From assembly GCA_026710545.1 (NCBI GenBank), contig JAPOQU010000096.1, positions 1 to 64,000 on the forward strand: a stretch of 64,000 bases of DNA, read 5' to 3'. Numbering within the stretch: position 1 is the stretch's first letter; each line of letters begins with the position of its first letter. The DNA is from Gammaproteobacteria bacterium (GTDB taxonomy: Bacteria > Pseudomonadota > Gammaproteobacteria > Eutrophobiales > Eutrophobiaceae). This document shows positions 54,711-64,000 of this stretch, piece by piece. A program made the position numbers and the translations under genes. The notes beneath the pieces are model-generated. The model made no database searches, had not been told where the DNA came from, and worked only from the letters and a program-made list of their open reading frames with translations.

Positions 54711-56159
54711 ATGAAATATAAAGTTGCTAATAAGTTTGTACGTGTGTTCGGCCTCGTAGTACTGACCTGTTATACGGCAAGTGCCTCCGCTGATTTCGTT
54801 CAAACAATGGGGATGTCGAACCGCGAGGGCGCCCTTGCAGGGGCGACCCAGGGCGTTGCGGCAGACGCCAGTACCTGGTACGTTAATCCGGCCGGGGCTG
54901 CAGAATTCAAGAAGCCGGTCATCAGTCTGGGGCTCAGGTTTGTTGATACAAACCACTTAAACATGGATGACTCAGGCGGCAGTTATGACGTTGAAGCGAC
55001 CACGGTCAACGGTGAAATAGCCGCCGCTCCCGGTTTAGGCATTTATCTTCCTCTCAGTGAAAAGATTACCGCAGGGGTAGGCCTGGGCGTTCCATTTGCC
55101 CTGACCGCCGATTGGGAAAACGATGCGGGCGTTCATCGATACAGTTTCAGCAACCAGGCTTTTTTCACCGTAGATTTAGCAGCAGTCGTCGGTATGGAAG
55201 TTACCGAACGCCTTAATGTGGGGCTCGCCTTAAATGTCGTTGCCTTCAAACATCTGACTGTCGAGAGGCTGGTGCCGGTTACCGCGTTAGGCGGCCATAC
55301 AGGACCGAATGAGCTCATAGTGGGACGGATACTCCTGGAAACAGAGATGGATTTTCCCCTGTTTGTTCCCCCGTTCCAGTTCGACCCGGCCTTTGATGAG
55401 ATCGGGTTTACTATCGGGGCAAAATACGATGTGTCGGATGACCTGACCATTGGCGTGTCGTATCGGAGCGAACAGGATACTACCTTTGACGGAGAGGCGA
55501 CCATCGACTTCAACAACCCGTTGGGGCTGGGCAAATCAATCGTACCCTGGAAGCTGGATTTTGATACGCCGGCTCATATCAAGGCCGGCTTTGCTTACGA
55601 TATCAGTGATGCACTTACATGGTCGGTCGACCTGCAATATACGTTCTGGTCAGATGCAGACGCTGTCGGCAACTCGGCGAACATCAAGTTCGGCGAACCG
55701 CTCAGTGGTCTGGTCGGTCCGGTCGGGCCTGCTCTCAATGGCGTTACCGGCGTGACCTATGACTGGGACGGCGATGATACCCTGGCAGTTGCAGCGGGAG
55801 TCCAGTTCAAATTAAACGATAAGCTTACGTTATTGGGTGGCTACCGCTATGATCCGGAAACGGCGCCTGATGACGCAATCGATGTCCTGTTCTGGTCGGG
55901 TGATCGCCACTGGATTGGCGCCGGCGCCACCTACGACCTGACCAATTCAGACGGCCGCGGCTGGACTCTCACAGCAGGTTATCAAGGAGTTATCTATGAA
56001 GACAGGTTAATCAAGGCAGGCGCCAGTCGTAACATGGGCGGTTTCTCCAAGGTTGCATTTGACAGCCCCGGAGTCTTGACTAACGTTACCAGCGACGAGG
56101 ACTTCGAGTTCGGCGGCATTATCAACCTGCTCGGCGTTGATATCACGTACAGCTTCTGA
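54711..56159 (+). CDS. FadL/TodX-family outer-membrane hydrocarbon transporter
   Basis: A 482-residue outer-membrane barrel with signal peptide (cleavage after ASA) and the FadL N-terminal plug motif FVQTMGMSNREGALAGATQG followed by NPAGAAEF. It ends in Phe (ITYSF). FadL-type porins move fatty acids and hydrophobic substrates; TodX/XylN relatives carry hydrocarbons. Its promoter contains the alkene-locus repeats, so uptake of alkene or alkane is likely. GGAGG lies five bases before the ATG at 54711. Confidence 0.88.
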   Translation: MKYKVANKFVRVFGLVVLTCYTASASADFVQTMGMSNREGALAGATQGVAADASTWYVNPAGAAEFKKPVISLGLRFVDTNHLNMDDSGGSYDVEATTVNGEIAAAPGLGIYLPLSEKITAGVGLGVPFALTADWENDAGVHRYSFSNQAFFTVDLAAVVGMEVTERLNVGLALNVVAFKHLTVERLVPVTALGGHTGPNELIVGRILLETEMDFPLFVPPFQFDPAFDEIGFTIGAKYDVSDDLTIGVSYRSEQDTTFDGEATIDFNNPLGLGKSIVPWKLDFDTPAHIKAGFAYDISDALTWSVDLQYTFWSDADAVGNSANIKFGEPLSGLVGPVGPALNGVTGVTYDWDGDDTLAVAAGVQFKLNDKLTLLGGYRYDPETAPDDAIDVLFWSGDRHWIGAGATYDLTNSDGRGWTLTAGYQGVIYEDRLIKAGASRNMGGFSKVAFDSPGVLTNVTSDEDFEFGGIINLLGVDITYSF

Positions 56160-56232
56160 CATTTGCTCATGGTTTAATCAGCCAGAACTTTCCCTCCTAC
56201 TATAGCAGTCAGAGCTTTATTGCCCGTGGTGT

Positions 56233-57225
56233 CTAACCGGCGCTACGGGCGTTTTTTTTCCTGTAACGGTATTCTTTCGGAGAGACACCGTAGCGCTCCT
56301 TGAATTTGCGGCTGAAATGCGCGGCGTCGTTGAAGCCGTAGCTGAAGGCAATCTGTGTGATGCTGTAATCACTCAATGCCCTGTTCTCCAGGGCCTCCCC
56401 GCATAATTCCAGGCGCTTGTTGAGGATATACCTGGACACGGTGGTGCCGGTGGAGGCAAATAACATGCGCTGGTAGCGCTCACTGATGTGATGGTGTTTG
56501 GCTACCTGCGCCGGGGTGAGTTGCGGGTGGCGGATATTGATCTCGATATACTGCTTGATCCGTTCCAGCATGGCGGTCCTGGCTATGGACTGGCCGTCAA
56601 GTTCCCGTAACGAGGACATCGAACCCATGGCGAGTGCGATGAGCTCAATGATGTGGTGGTTAATCGCCCCGCGTTCCTGGGCGGACAGTATATCCATGCG
56701 CCCGGCGACCGACTGGATAAACTGCGACGTGAGCGCACCGACCGCAGTGCCCGCGGAAACCCGCCGTGCGGTGATATTTTCCGGCCTCAGGAACTGTTCT
56801 GCCAGGGAATCATAAGGGATCTGCAGGACAATCTGCCGGAACGGCCGGTCGAAATGCAGGGTATACGGCCGGGTGCTGTCATACAGGGCAAAATCACCCG
56901 GATGCAGTTCGGCGATACGGCCATCCTGGTTGACGATGCCGACATCTTCCAGTTGCAGGCTTAACAGGAACTCGCTTTCGGTCGATTTGGCGATCTGTTT
57001 TTTTGAGCGGGTGACATGTTGCCGGGAGGCGCCGACTTCCGAGATCCGGATATTGTCGAGTTTGGAACCGCGCAGTTCCCCCTTGAAGTCCGTCTTCTGA
57101 TCGGTGGAGCAATCCAGTTGCACAAACTCATCGCAGATCATGTCTATCCAGTATTCAAGCCGCTCTTTCTCGGTAACATCCTCTGTCGACGTGGTATGTC
57201 CTTTGGGAATAAGGAAATCAGACAT
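56233..57225 (-). CDS. AraC-family transcription regulator, AraC-binding-like N-domain
   Basis: A 330-residue regulator with an N-terminal AraC-binding-like domain (LHPGDFALYDSTRPYTLHF) and two helix-turn-helix motifs at the C-terminus, ending IAFSYGFNDAAHFSRKFKERYG. Relatives such as FeaR and XylS-like proteins control aromatic or amine degradation. It faces the same direction as the nitrilase gene behind it and may control it or the neighbouring TonB receptor. Confidence 0.85.
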   Translation of the reverse strand: MSDFLIPKGHTTSTEDVTEKERLEYWIDMICDEFVQLDCSTDQKTDFKGELRGSKLDNIRISEVGASRQHVTRSKKQIAKSTESEFLLSLQLEDVGIVNQDGRIAELHPGDFALYDSTRPYTLHFDRPFRQIVLQIPYDSLAEQFLRPENITARRVSAGTAVGALTSQFIQSVAGRMDILSAQERGAINHHIIELIALAMGSMSSLRELDGQSIARTAMLERIKQYIEINIRHPQLTPAQVAKHHHISERYQRMLFASTGTTVSRYILNKRLELCGEALENRALSDYSITQIAFSYGFNDAAHFSRKFKERYGVSPKEYRYRKKNARSAG

Positions 57226-57373
57226 GGCGGGTGACCTGTACGGGTTATATCAAAATAGCGTCATATCACAAGATGAGTGGATCGGTCCAATAGTATATAT
57301 ACATGATTCCTATAACCGCCGTATCAACATGAGATGCCTGTCCCGGCAACAGACAAACATTATCCGGGCTCTC

Positions 57374-58408
57374 CTATTTCACGATAGTCAACCCTGCCAT
57401 GGCGCCGGCATCTGCCCCATGTTCCGGGTCTTCCATGCCGTCTTCCCTGTCAGGTGGTGCATCAAGGTACTCCACCGGCGCAACCGGGGATGTATTCAAT
57501 AACAAGCGCGTCACATCCGGCCGGGAGTAATGACCTGCCGGGTCGGCAAAGGATTTCGCAATCGAGATCGCACCCAGGTCTATATCCGCGTAAAGCAATC
57601 CTTGCGCGTCATCTTCCAGGTAATCGCACATGGGGGCGCCGTCCGGGCCGAAGATCATGGCATGGCCGCCACCGGGCGGCAGCAATTCATGTTTTGTGGA
57701 GTTATCTGCCATCATCTCAACCATGTCATCGGAAATTACGCCGCACGGCGCCAGGAAATAACACTGGCCTTCGGCTGCATAGACTGAAGATGCCGCCATA
57801 TTCAGTTCCGGGCCCAGGCTGTAGGCCTTGCCCCGGTACAGGCTGAACGTGGGCCAGGCGCCGATATGAACCTGTTCGTTCTGCGCATACAGCGCGTACT
57901 TGCTCAACGGCTGCAGGTGTTCCCAGCAGCACAGGCCTCCTACCCGGCCCAATTCCGTCTCGTAGACTTTCAGGTTATTGCCGTGGCCGTCGCCGAACAC
58001 TGTGCGTTCTACGTGGGTCGGTTTCAGTTTGCGCCTGACGTCCAGCACCGAACCGCCGGTATCGATAAAAAACTGCGAGATATACAGCGACCCGCCGGCG
58101 CGCTCGCTGGCCCCCATGACGACGAAGATGTCATTGTCCCTGGCAACGTCGCACAGCTTCTGCAACTGCGGGCTGTCCTGTTGCACGCTGTTCTCATGAT
58201 ACCGCTGCACAAAACGCAGCCCGCCTATGGGGCTCTCAAGCCAGATCCACCAGGGATAACCCGGTACCCAGGTTTCCGGAAAGCCGATCAACCGGGCGCC
58301 GTTGCCCGCTGCTTCCTCTATCAGCGCTATCCCCTTCTCCAGCGTGGCATCCAGGTCCAGAAATACCGGCGCCGCCTGAACGACGGCTACTTTGTATTGA
58401 CTGAGCAT
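57374..58408 (-). CDS. Nitrilase
   Basis: A 344-residue carbon-nitrogen hydrolase with Glu in FPETWVPGYPWW, Lys in RRKLKPTHVER and the nucleophile Cys in GGLCCWEHLQPL, the order and spacing of true nitrilases (aliphatic, aromatic or cyanide-type) rather than amidases. It turns a nitrile into acid plus ammonia. It is 15 bases after the TonB-receptor gene in the same direction, suggesting that the receptor imports a related substrate. Confidence 0.88.
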   Translation of the reverse strand: MLSQYKVAVVQAAPVFLDLDATLEKGIALIEEAAGNGARLIGFPETWVPGYPWWIWLESPIGGLRFVQRYHENSVQQDSPQLQKLCDVARDNDIFVVMGASERAGGSLYISQFFIDTGGSVLDVRRKLKPTHVERTVFGDGHGNNLKVYETELGRVGGLCCWEHLQPLSKYALYAQNEQVHIGAWPTFSLYRGKAYSLGPELNMAASSVYAAEGQCYFLAPCGVISDDMVEMMADNSTKHELLPPGGGHAMIFGPDGAPMCDYLEDDAQGLLYADIDLGAISIAKSFADPAGHYSRPDVTRLLLNTSPVAPVEYLDAPPDREDGMEDPEHGADAGAMAGLTIVK

Positions 58409-58423
58409 ATCCCCACTCCCATG

Positions 58424-60724
58424 TTAAAAACGGTATCTTAACAGACCACCGAATTCCCTGGGGCGGTTATAGTTAGCTTCGTGAAACCCCAGCCCGAAAT
58501 TGGAATCGCCGCTGGTAATCACCCGCTTATCCGTCAGGTTGGTCCCGAATACGCTGAATTCCCAGCCGCCGGCAGCAACGGTCAACGAGGCGTTAAACAT
58601 GCTGTACCCGTCCTGGTACAGGAAAGGGGAATTTTGCGCGTCGTTGTACAGGTTGTCGGTGTAACGGTAATCGCCCCGGGCCACCACGGAACCCCAGGGC
58701 AGCGGGTGGGTGTATTGCGCCGAGACATTCACCGTCGTCTCCGGCGTATTGGGCAGTCTGGTATCAAGGTTGACTGCCTGCGCCACATTCGTCGTCGGCA
58801 GGTTGAGTTCATCGTATTCCGCGTCGGTGTAACCGAAACCCGCGTTCAGCAGCAGGCGCTCGTGAAGCGCTGCGGTGACCTCCACCTCCATGCCGATAAT
58901 ATCGGCGACCCCGGCATTCTGGGTCAGGGGACCGCCGCCTGTCTCAAACAGCTGGATCTGCACGTCGCTGTACTCGCTGACGAAGCCCGCCGCATTGATA
59001 CGCAGGCGATCATCCAGTCCCTGCCACTTCACTCCAACCTCGAATGAATCCAGTGTTTCCGGGTCAAACGGCAACGGGTCAAGACGGGGCACCACGTAAC
59101 GGTAATTGAAGCCGCCGCTCTTGTAGCCGTCGGCATAGGTGAAATAAAGCAGGGTATCGTCACTAAACTGGTACTCGATACCGGCGCGGAAATTCAGTTC
59201 ATCGAATTTCCGCGCAACATCGTCCCATAACACAAGCGCGTCAGCCGGCCCCGGAGCCGTAACAGGCGGACCAAGCAATGCCAGGACGGCAATGTTGCCG
59301 GGAAACGGGTCAGGTGAGATGTACTGACGATAACCAAAGCCCTTTTTATCTTCCGTATAACGCAGTCCGAAGGTCAGGGCGATTTGCTCCGTGACATCAA
59401 AGGTGCCCTGCCCGAACACCGCCTTGCTGTCGTTATCCACTGTCACATAATTGTTGATATACAGCGGCAGCGCAATCAGTCCAACCGGCGTCGGCAACGC
59501 TCCGTATATAGGCACGAACACATCATCGGTCCCATCTTCTTCAAAGTAGTAAGCGCCCAGCACGTATTGCAGGCGCTCGTTGAAACCCCTGCCGGTTAAC
59601 TGCAGTTCCTGGCTGAATTGCTCGTGGTTGTAATTGGGGTTGGTAGTCTCGGTGATTTCGACAGAGGAATTATCCGGATCGCGGTAAAATTCGCCCTCGG
59701 TGTCCCGGTATGACGTGATGGATTTGAACTCAACCCAGGGCAGCGACCAGGTAAAGCTCAGGGTGGCGCCGAAGCTTTCAAGATCAGTGCCGGTCGGTCC
59801 GGTAGCCAAAGTCTGATCCTCTTCACCCGGCAAAAATTCTTCCAGCGTATAGGGGACCGCACCGGGATTTGCCGGGACAAATACCTGATTGTAGGCCCAG
59901 GTGCTGCTTGGCGCCAGCAGGGGCGGAACACCGGGGAACTCGGTAATGCCCACCATGACCGAGCCGGCGCTCTGCTCGTCGATGTTGGTGTAATCCACGG
60001 TGGCATACAACTCAATATCATCCGTCGCTTCCAGCAGGAAAGAACCACGCGCCGACTGCCGATCCTCATCGCCCAGCCTGTCGCCTACTGCAATACGGTC
60101 CACGAAACCGTTCCTGTTCTTGCTGGAGATCGCGAACTTGGCGCCGAACCTGTCCGTGACGGGCACATCCAGCGAACCCTTGAAATCAGTCCGCTCGAAC
60201 TCACCGAAGGTGGCTTCGACCATGCCGCCAAACTCCTTTGCAGGCCGCTTGGTAGTGATATTGATGGCGCCGCCGATGGTGTTGCGGCCAAACAGGGTGC
60301 CCTGGGAGCCGCGCAGGATTTCTATACGTTCGATGTCCACCACGTCCAGCACGCCGCCCACCGCGCGGGAAGAATAAACACCGTCGATATAAGTGCCGAC
60401 TCCGGGGTCCGTGGTCAGGCCGAAATCAAGCTGCCCAACCCCGCGGATGAACACCGCCGCGCCGTTGGACAGTCCGCTGATCGGCGCAGTGGTATCGAAA
60501 ATGACGTTAGGCGTGAAATCCGCCAGCTTGGATATATCATTGATCATGCGCCCTTCCAGGGCCTCTTCGGTGAACGCGGTGATGGCGATGGGGGTATCCT
60601 GCAAATTCTCCTCGCGCTTCTGCGCGGTGACGACGATTTCCTCTATCTGCCCGTAGCCGGCCGGCGGGAGAACCAGGACGAGGAGTGCAACACTCATCGA
60701 CAGTGAATTTAAATGGCGCTTCAT
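58424..60724 (-). CDS. TonB-dependent outer-membrane receptor
   Basis: A 766-residue TonB-dependent receptor. After the signal peptide (end GYGQ) comes the TonB box region EEIVVTAQKREENLQDTPIA and the plug with RGSQGTLFGRNTIGGAINI, then a 22-strand barrel ending in RYRF. It is of the type common in sphingomonads and marine gammaproteobacteria for uptake of organic compounds. The ATG at 60724 follows GGAGGG and is preferred to a longer frame from 60769. The 326 bases upstream (60725-61050) show nothing I recognise. Confidence 0.9.
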   Translation of the reverse strand: MKRHLNSLSMSVALLVLVLPPAGYGQIEEIVVTAQKREENLQDTPIAITAFTEEALEGRMINDISKLADFTPNVIFDTTAPISGLSNGAAVFIRGVGQLDFGLTTDPGVGTYIDGVYSSRAVGGVLDVVDIERIEILRGSQGTLFGRNTIGGAINITTKRPAKEFGGMVEATFGEFERTDFKGSLDVPVTDRFGAKFAISSKNRNGFVDRIAVGDRLGDEDRQSARGSFLLEATDDIELYATVDYTNIDEQSAGSVMVGITEFPGVPPLLAPSSTWAYNQVFVPANPGAVPYTLEEFLPGEEDQTLATGPTGTDLESFGATLSFTWSLPWVEFKSITSYRDTEGEFYRDPDNSSVEITETTNPNYNHEQFSQELQLTGRGFNERLQYVLGAYYFEEDGTDDVFVPIYGALPTPVGLIALPLYINNYVTVDNDSKAVFGQGTFDVTEQIALTFGLRYTEDKKGFGYRQYISPDPFPGNIAVLALLGPPVTAPGPADALVLWDDVARKFDELNFRAGIEYQFSDDTLLYFTYADGYKSGGFNYRYVVPRLDPLPFDPETLDSFEVGVKWQGLDDRLRINAAGFVSEYSDVQIQLFETGGGPLTQNAGVADIIGMEVEVTAALHERLLLNAGFGYTDAEYDELNLPTTNVAQAVNLDTRLPNTPETTVNVSAQYTHPLPWGSVVARGDYRYTDNLYNDAQNSPFLYQDGYSMFNASLTVAAGGWEFSVFGTNLTDKRVITSGDSNFGLGFHEANYNRPREFGGLLRYRF

Positions 60725-61050
60725 AATTCTACCCTCCGAATAGCGTGTATCGGCGTCCCTGTGCGGCACAAATGACTGCTTGTACGTGTTCCAGCCCGTA
60801 TCTCTCAGGTAATGAGAAACTCTGATAGTATGAGGGCAGTCAACCGGCGAGGCTTGGCCGTAGCGGAAGCAAAACTTGGATGCAGAGGAAGTGCTATTCC
60901 AGAAAAAGAAAAAAGCGTTTATATAGGATAGAGAACAAAGGCAACGTTTTACACTAAACCGGATTGCCGAGGAACTGATCCATTAATCCCTGGACGACGG
61001 AAAATCAGTATGAAATACACGGTTGTACAGCTGAGGAAAGAGTACTGGCC

Positions 61051-61389
61051 TCATCCCTGAACTTGGACAGCTACTCCACCAGATTTTTTACATTTGGATG
61101 TCTGCCTGGCATTAATTTCAACTTCCCTTCCCAGGATGCCAAGAAAACCCTTCAAACGCTTGACGGAAAAATTCCCTGACCGGTTGCGCATAAGTGCAGA
61201 CGCTTGAGATCGTTCGATACCTAGAACTTCGCCGGCTTGCGTCTGCGTCAGTTTACGACTCTTAATGAGATGATATATCTGGAGCGTTAATCCTGCTTTA
61301 AGTTGTTCCTGATCAGGATTCTGCATGCCTGTATCGGCAAAGACATTCCCACTGCTTTTCTGTACGAACGTGTTGTTTTTCATATTCAT
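61051..61389 (-). CDS. higA: HigA-like antitoxin (XRE family)
   Basis: A 112-residue helix-turn-helix protein (LTQTQAGEVLGIERSQASAL) of the XRE group paired with HigB/Gp49-like toxins, including the FSVKRLKGFLGILGREVEI block. It should bind and neutralise the toxin encoded just upstream and repress the pair. Its ATG overlaps the toxin stop (ATGA). Confidence 0.85.
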   Translation of the reverse strand: MNMKNNTFVQKSSGNVFADTGMQNPDQEQLKAGLTLQIYHLIKSRKLTQTQAGEVLGIERSQASALMRNRSGNFSVKRLKGFLGILGREVEINARQTSKCKKSGGVAVQVQG

Positions 61390-61748
61390 TTCAATTCATT
61401 CCTACGTCTATTTTTTTCATATGTCTGCGCCAATGCAATCCTGCCCTTTATCAGTGAGATATCCTGTTTTGTTGTTTTAATTCCTTGGGTGGATTTCTTT
61501 TGAAAAACATGCAGTATATAAATTATATCTGCAAATTTTGTTGTATAAACAGCCCGATATGTATTCGTATCATAACGCTCTGAAATTTCCATTACACTGA
61601 CGCCGCCGAACCCTTTGAGTGGTTTGGCTGCCGGGTCTGTCTCCCCCTGTTGTGCGGTATAAAGAGCTTGACCTATATTTCGTCGAACGGGAACAGGAAA
61701 CCCTTTCAGGTCTGTACGTGATGAGCTTATCCATACGACACGTTTCAC
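61386..61748 (-). CDS. higB: HigB/Gp49-like toxin
   Basis: A RelE-superfamily protein of the phage-derived Gp49-like group: VKRVVWISSSRTDLKGFP at the N-terminus, AKPLKGFGGVSVMEI and YRAVYTTKFADIIYILHVFQKKS. Such toxins cut mRNA at the ribosome. The GTG at 61748 with AAGGG six bases before is preferred over a GTG at 61772. Toxin-first order is normal for HigBA pairs. Confidence 0.85.
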   Translation of the reverse strand: MKRVVWISSSRTDLKGFPVPVRRNIGQALYTAQQGETDPAAKPLKGFGGVSVMEISERYDTNTYRAVYTTKFADIIYILHVFQKKSTQGIKTTKQDISLIKGRIALAQTYEKNRRRNELK

Positions 61749-61850
61749 ATTGGCTATCCCTTTCGTTTGCACAGAGATTATGATATTAGCATATTTTCTA
61801 TAACGACACTCTCATTCAACGTTGTTACACTTATCGGATAGAATGAATTC

Positions 61851-63569
61851 ATGGCTAAATACGGCGATATAGGCAAGGCAAGGCAGACCAGCCGACAGGC
61901 GAGGCGCGTGTATGAATTTGTCCGACCCGGCGGAATTGACTCCGGCGAAATTACCCATCACCCGGTCATCATCGCCGGTGGCGGACCCATCGGCCTTGCT
62001 ACCGCCATAGACCTCGCCCGTCACGGGGTCCAATCCGTGGTCCTGGAAAAGTACAATACAGTCAGTGACGGCTCGCGCGCCATCTGCTGGGCGAAACGCA
62101 CGCTGGAGATCCTCGACCGCATCGGCACCAGCGGACGCATGATGGAAAAAGGCGTGGTATGGAACCAGGGCTGGGTCTATTTCGGCGAGGAAACCGAACC
62201 CGTCTACAAGTTCGACCTGTTGCCGGACAAGGAGCAGAAATTCCCCGCGTTCATCAACCTGCAGCAGTTCTACGCGGAAGAATACCTGATCGATTTATTT
62301 CCGGAATATCCACAAACGGAAATACGCTGGCAGAACGAGGTGGTCGGTGTCGTCAATGATGCCGGCAAGGTCATAGTAACAGTCAGCACTCCCGCCGGGG
62401 AATACCGGCTGAGCTGCGATTACCTGGTGGCCGCGGACGGGCATCGCAGCCCGGTACGGGAGGCCCTGGGACTGGATTTCGTCGGCCGCGTGTTCGAGGA
62501 CAACTTCCTGATTGCCGACGTGCGCATGAAAGCAGACTTCCCGGCGATCCGGCGCTTCTGGTTCGACCCGCCGTTCAACCCCGGCCAGACTTCGCTGATC
62601 CACAAGCAGGCAGACGATGTCTGGCGCATCGATTTCCAGATGGGCTGGGACATCGACCGGGACGAGGTGATGAAGGAGGAGAATATCGACGCCAAAATCA
62701 GGGCCTTTCTCGGTTCGGACCTGGAATTCGAGTACGAATGGGTGAGCCTGTACACCTTCAAGTGCTGCCGCATGGAGAAATTCGTCCATGACCGCGTGAT
62801 CTTCGCCGGCGATTCCGCCCATCTTGTGTCGCCGTTCGGGGCGCGCGGTGCTAATGGCGGGCTGCAGGACGTGGACAACCTCGCCTGGAAACTCCACTTG
62901 GTCCTGACCGGCGCAGCCCCGCCCGCCCTGATCGACAGCTACGACGATGAGCGCATCCTGGGCGCGGAAGAAAACGTGATGAACTCATCACGCAGCACCG
63001 ACTTCATGACCCCGAAAAGCGAAGTCAGTCTCGCCTTCCGCAACGCCACCCTGGAACTGGCCAAGGATTTCGAGTTTGCCCGCAGGTTCGTGAACCCGGG
63101 CCGTCTTTCCACCCCCAGCGTGCTGGACGGTTCACCCCTGAACACGCCGGATGAAGATGAGTTCAACGACAGGCAACGTCCAGGCGCCCCCTGCCTTGAT
63201 GCCCCCATTACCATCAACGGCGCTGACTCCTGGTTCCTGAACCAGTTGGGCGACCGTTTCTCCGGTATCTATTTCAGCGAAGACGGGAGCACGGCAGCGG
63301 AACTCGACGCCGCGGGCACGGAGCAAATCCCGGTCGAAACCCTGGTCGTAACCGGCACAGGGAAAGGGACAGGCAAAAACCGGATTGTAGACAACAACGG
63401 CCTGTTGCACCGGCATTACGATGCCCGGCCGGGGACTTACTACCTGGTTCGGCCCGACCAGCATGTCGCCGGTCGCTGGCGGCAATTCAACCGGGAAAAA
63501 GTATCGAAGGCGCTGGCCCGGGCAACCGGTCGCTGCAGTGGCTCACCCTGCCACCTTGCCGGCGGCTGA
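61851..63569 (+). CDS. FAD-dependent aromatic hydroxylase (MhpA/PheA-like)
   Basis: A 572-residue group A flavin monooxygenase: FAD motif IAGGGPIGLATAIDLARHG (about residue 46), the DG motif CDYLVAADGHRSPVREALG and the GD motif VIFAGDSAHLVSPFGARGANGG, then a C-terminal thioredoxin-like domain. The relatives hydroxylate 3-(3-hydroxyphenyl)propionate, phenols or polyketide aromatics using NAD(P)H and O2. No ring-cleavage gene lies beside it, so the substrate is open. Confidence 0.85.
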   Translation: MAKYGDIGKARQTSRQARRVYEFVRPGGIDSGEITHHPVIIAGGGPIGLATAIDLARHGVQSVVLEKYNTVSDGSRAICWAKRTLEILDRIGTSGRMMEKGVVWNQGWVYFGEETEPVYKFDLLPDKEQKFPAFINLQQFYAEEYLIDLFPEYPQTEIRWQNEVVGVVNDAGKVIVTVSTPAGEYRLSCDYLVAADGHRSPVREALGLDFVGRVFEDNFLIADVRMKADFPAIRRFWFDPPFNPGQTSLIHKQADDVWRIDFQMGWDIDRDEVMKEENIDAKIRAFLGSDLEFEYEWVSLYTFKCCRMEKFVHDRVIFAGDSAHLVSPFGARGANGGLQDVDNLAWKLHLVLTGAAPPALIDSYDDERILGAEENVMNSSRSTDFMTPKSEVSLAFRNATLELAKDFEFARRFVNPGRLSTPSVLDGSPLNTPDEDEFNDRQRPGAPCLDAPITINGADSWFLNQLGDRFSGIYFSEDGSTAAELDAAGTEQIPVETLVVTGTGKGTGKNRIVDNNGLLHRHYDARPGTYYLVRPDQHVAGRWRQFNREKVSKALARATGRCSGSPCHLAGG

Positions 63570-63691
63570 GGGGCAGTTGGGAGCTACCGCTGTCATATCC
63601 CCATGTTCGAGTCGTTAATTTTCCTGATGCCGCCTTTATTGCGTATGCTGGGTTCATTAGATGGAACATACCGGGATGCGCAACCACGTGA

Positions 63692-64000
63692 ATGACCAAT
63701 TCTGAGCACGTCACCATATTCAGTTGCCTGCTGGCGAGTTTGATGCTGTGTGCCTGCGCGGCGCTTGCCGCGAGTGGACTGGAGGAATTAATCAAGGCCG
63801 GGGAACAGGGGGACGCCGGGGCGCAGTTTCTTCTCGGCAGCAGGTACGACCATGGCCAAGGCGTGCCCGAAGACGACGCCGAGGCCGCGCGCTGGTACCT
63901 TTCAGCCGCGCAGCAGGGACATGCATCGGCACAATACTACCTGGGACACAAATTTGCCCGGGGCGACGGGGTAACCAGGGATGTCGGCAGTGCGCTTCAC
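63692..64000 (+). CDS. Sel1-repeat protein, N-terminal part (runs off the window)
   Basis: The first 103 codons encode a signal peptide (ALAAS) and at least two Sel1-like repeats (DAGAQFLLGSRYDHGQGVPEDDAEAARWY and the next unit beginning SAQYYLG). Sel1 proteins are periplasmic helical scaffolds for protein contacts. The rest is outside the window. Confidence 0.8.
   Translation, partial: MTNSEHVTIFSCLLASLMLCACAALAASGLEELIKAGEQGDAGAQFLLGSRYDHGQGVPEDDAEAARWYLSAAQQGHASAQYYLGHKFARGDGVTRDVGSALH

Noticed and set aside
60725-61050. A possible small gene or RNA upstream of the TonB receptor
   Set aside because: No ribosome site, conserved-looking frame or clear hairpin could be found in this stretch.

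Overview
The window looks like the chromosome (or a large replicon) of an aerobic, hydrocarbon-oxidising gammaproteobacterium. That placement is an inference from the outer-membrane genes (FadL porin, TonB receptor), the NsrR/norSY set, the box genes and the style of the copper monooxygenase. A membrane copper monooxygenase together with epoxyalkane:CoM chemistry recalls the marine ethylene-assimilating Haliea strains, but the genus cannot be decided from sequence alone.

Layout. 1-5000: end of an IS630-like element, a 5'-truncated type I specificity gene (hsdS) and two unrecognised proteins. 5000-8300: boxC and boxB of aerobic benzoyl-CoA degradation, without boxA. 8400-12100: norS-norY-senC-orf1-nsrR, a CuA-type nitric oxide reductase with its NO-sensing repressor. 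12300-19800: small membrane proteins, an esterase lipoprotein, a membrane MutS-like ATPase, a YcxB-like protein, a 41-residue membrane peptide, a PQQ-type dehydrogenase and three REP-like palindromes. 20100-27300: copper monooxygenase operon pmoCAB followed by a membrane-anchored protein of unknown function, a multicopper oxidase, an anchored cupredoxin, merT, merP and a GDCCVxC protein. 27400-29200: a GmrSD-type (DUF262/DUF1524) defence gene.

49500-29200, minus strand, about 20 kb, is the centrepiece. In transcription order it reads etnABCD (four-component diiron alkene monooxygenase), etnE (epoxyalkane:coenzyme M transferase), a zinc ribbon protein, an S-HPCDH-like dehydrogenase, both CoA-transferase subunits, an unknown protein, a ComA-like phosphosulfolactate synthase, two aspartase/fumarase-superfamily lyases and a PLP enzyme (together a bacterial coenzyme M biosynthesis set), an NDP-forming acyl-CoA synthetase, a CoA-disulfide-reductase-like flavoprotein and a TAXI-TRAP importer. 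Divergently, 49700-52050 encodes 2-ketopropyl-CoM carboxylase (xecC) and R-HPCDH (xecD). A DcmR/MEDS regulator, an acylating aldehyde dehydrogenase and a FadL porin follow.

How it fits together: alkene enters (FadL), is epoxidised by EtnABCD or the copper enzyme, is captured by CoM through EtnE, oxidised by the R/S dehydrogenases, and cleaved and carboxylated by XecC. CoM is made locally. A ten-base-phased TTATCCATA motif is repeated upstream of pmoC, etnE, etnA/xecC and the aldehyde dehydrogenase/FadL pair, with a single copy before the DcmR gene, which suggests one regulon covering both monooxygenases. 56200-64000 holds an AraC regulator, nitrilase, TonB receptor, HigBA-type toxin-antitoxin, a flavin aromatic hydroxylase and the start of a Sel1-repeat protein. 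No rRNA, tRNA or CRISPR was recognised.
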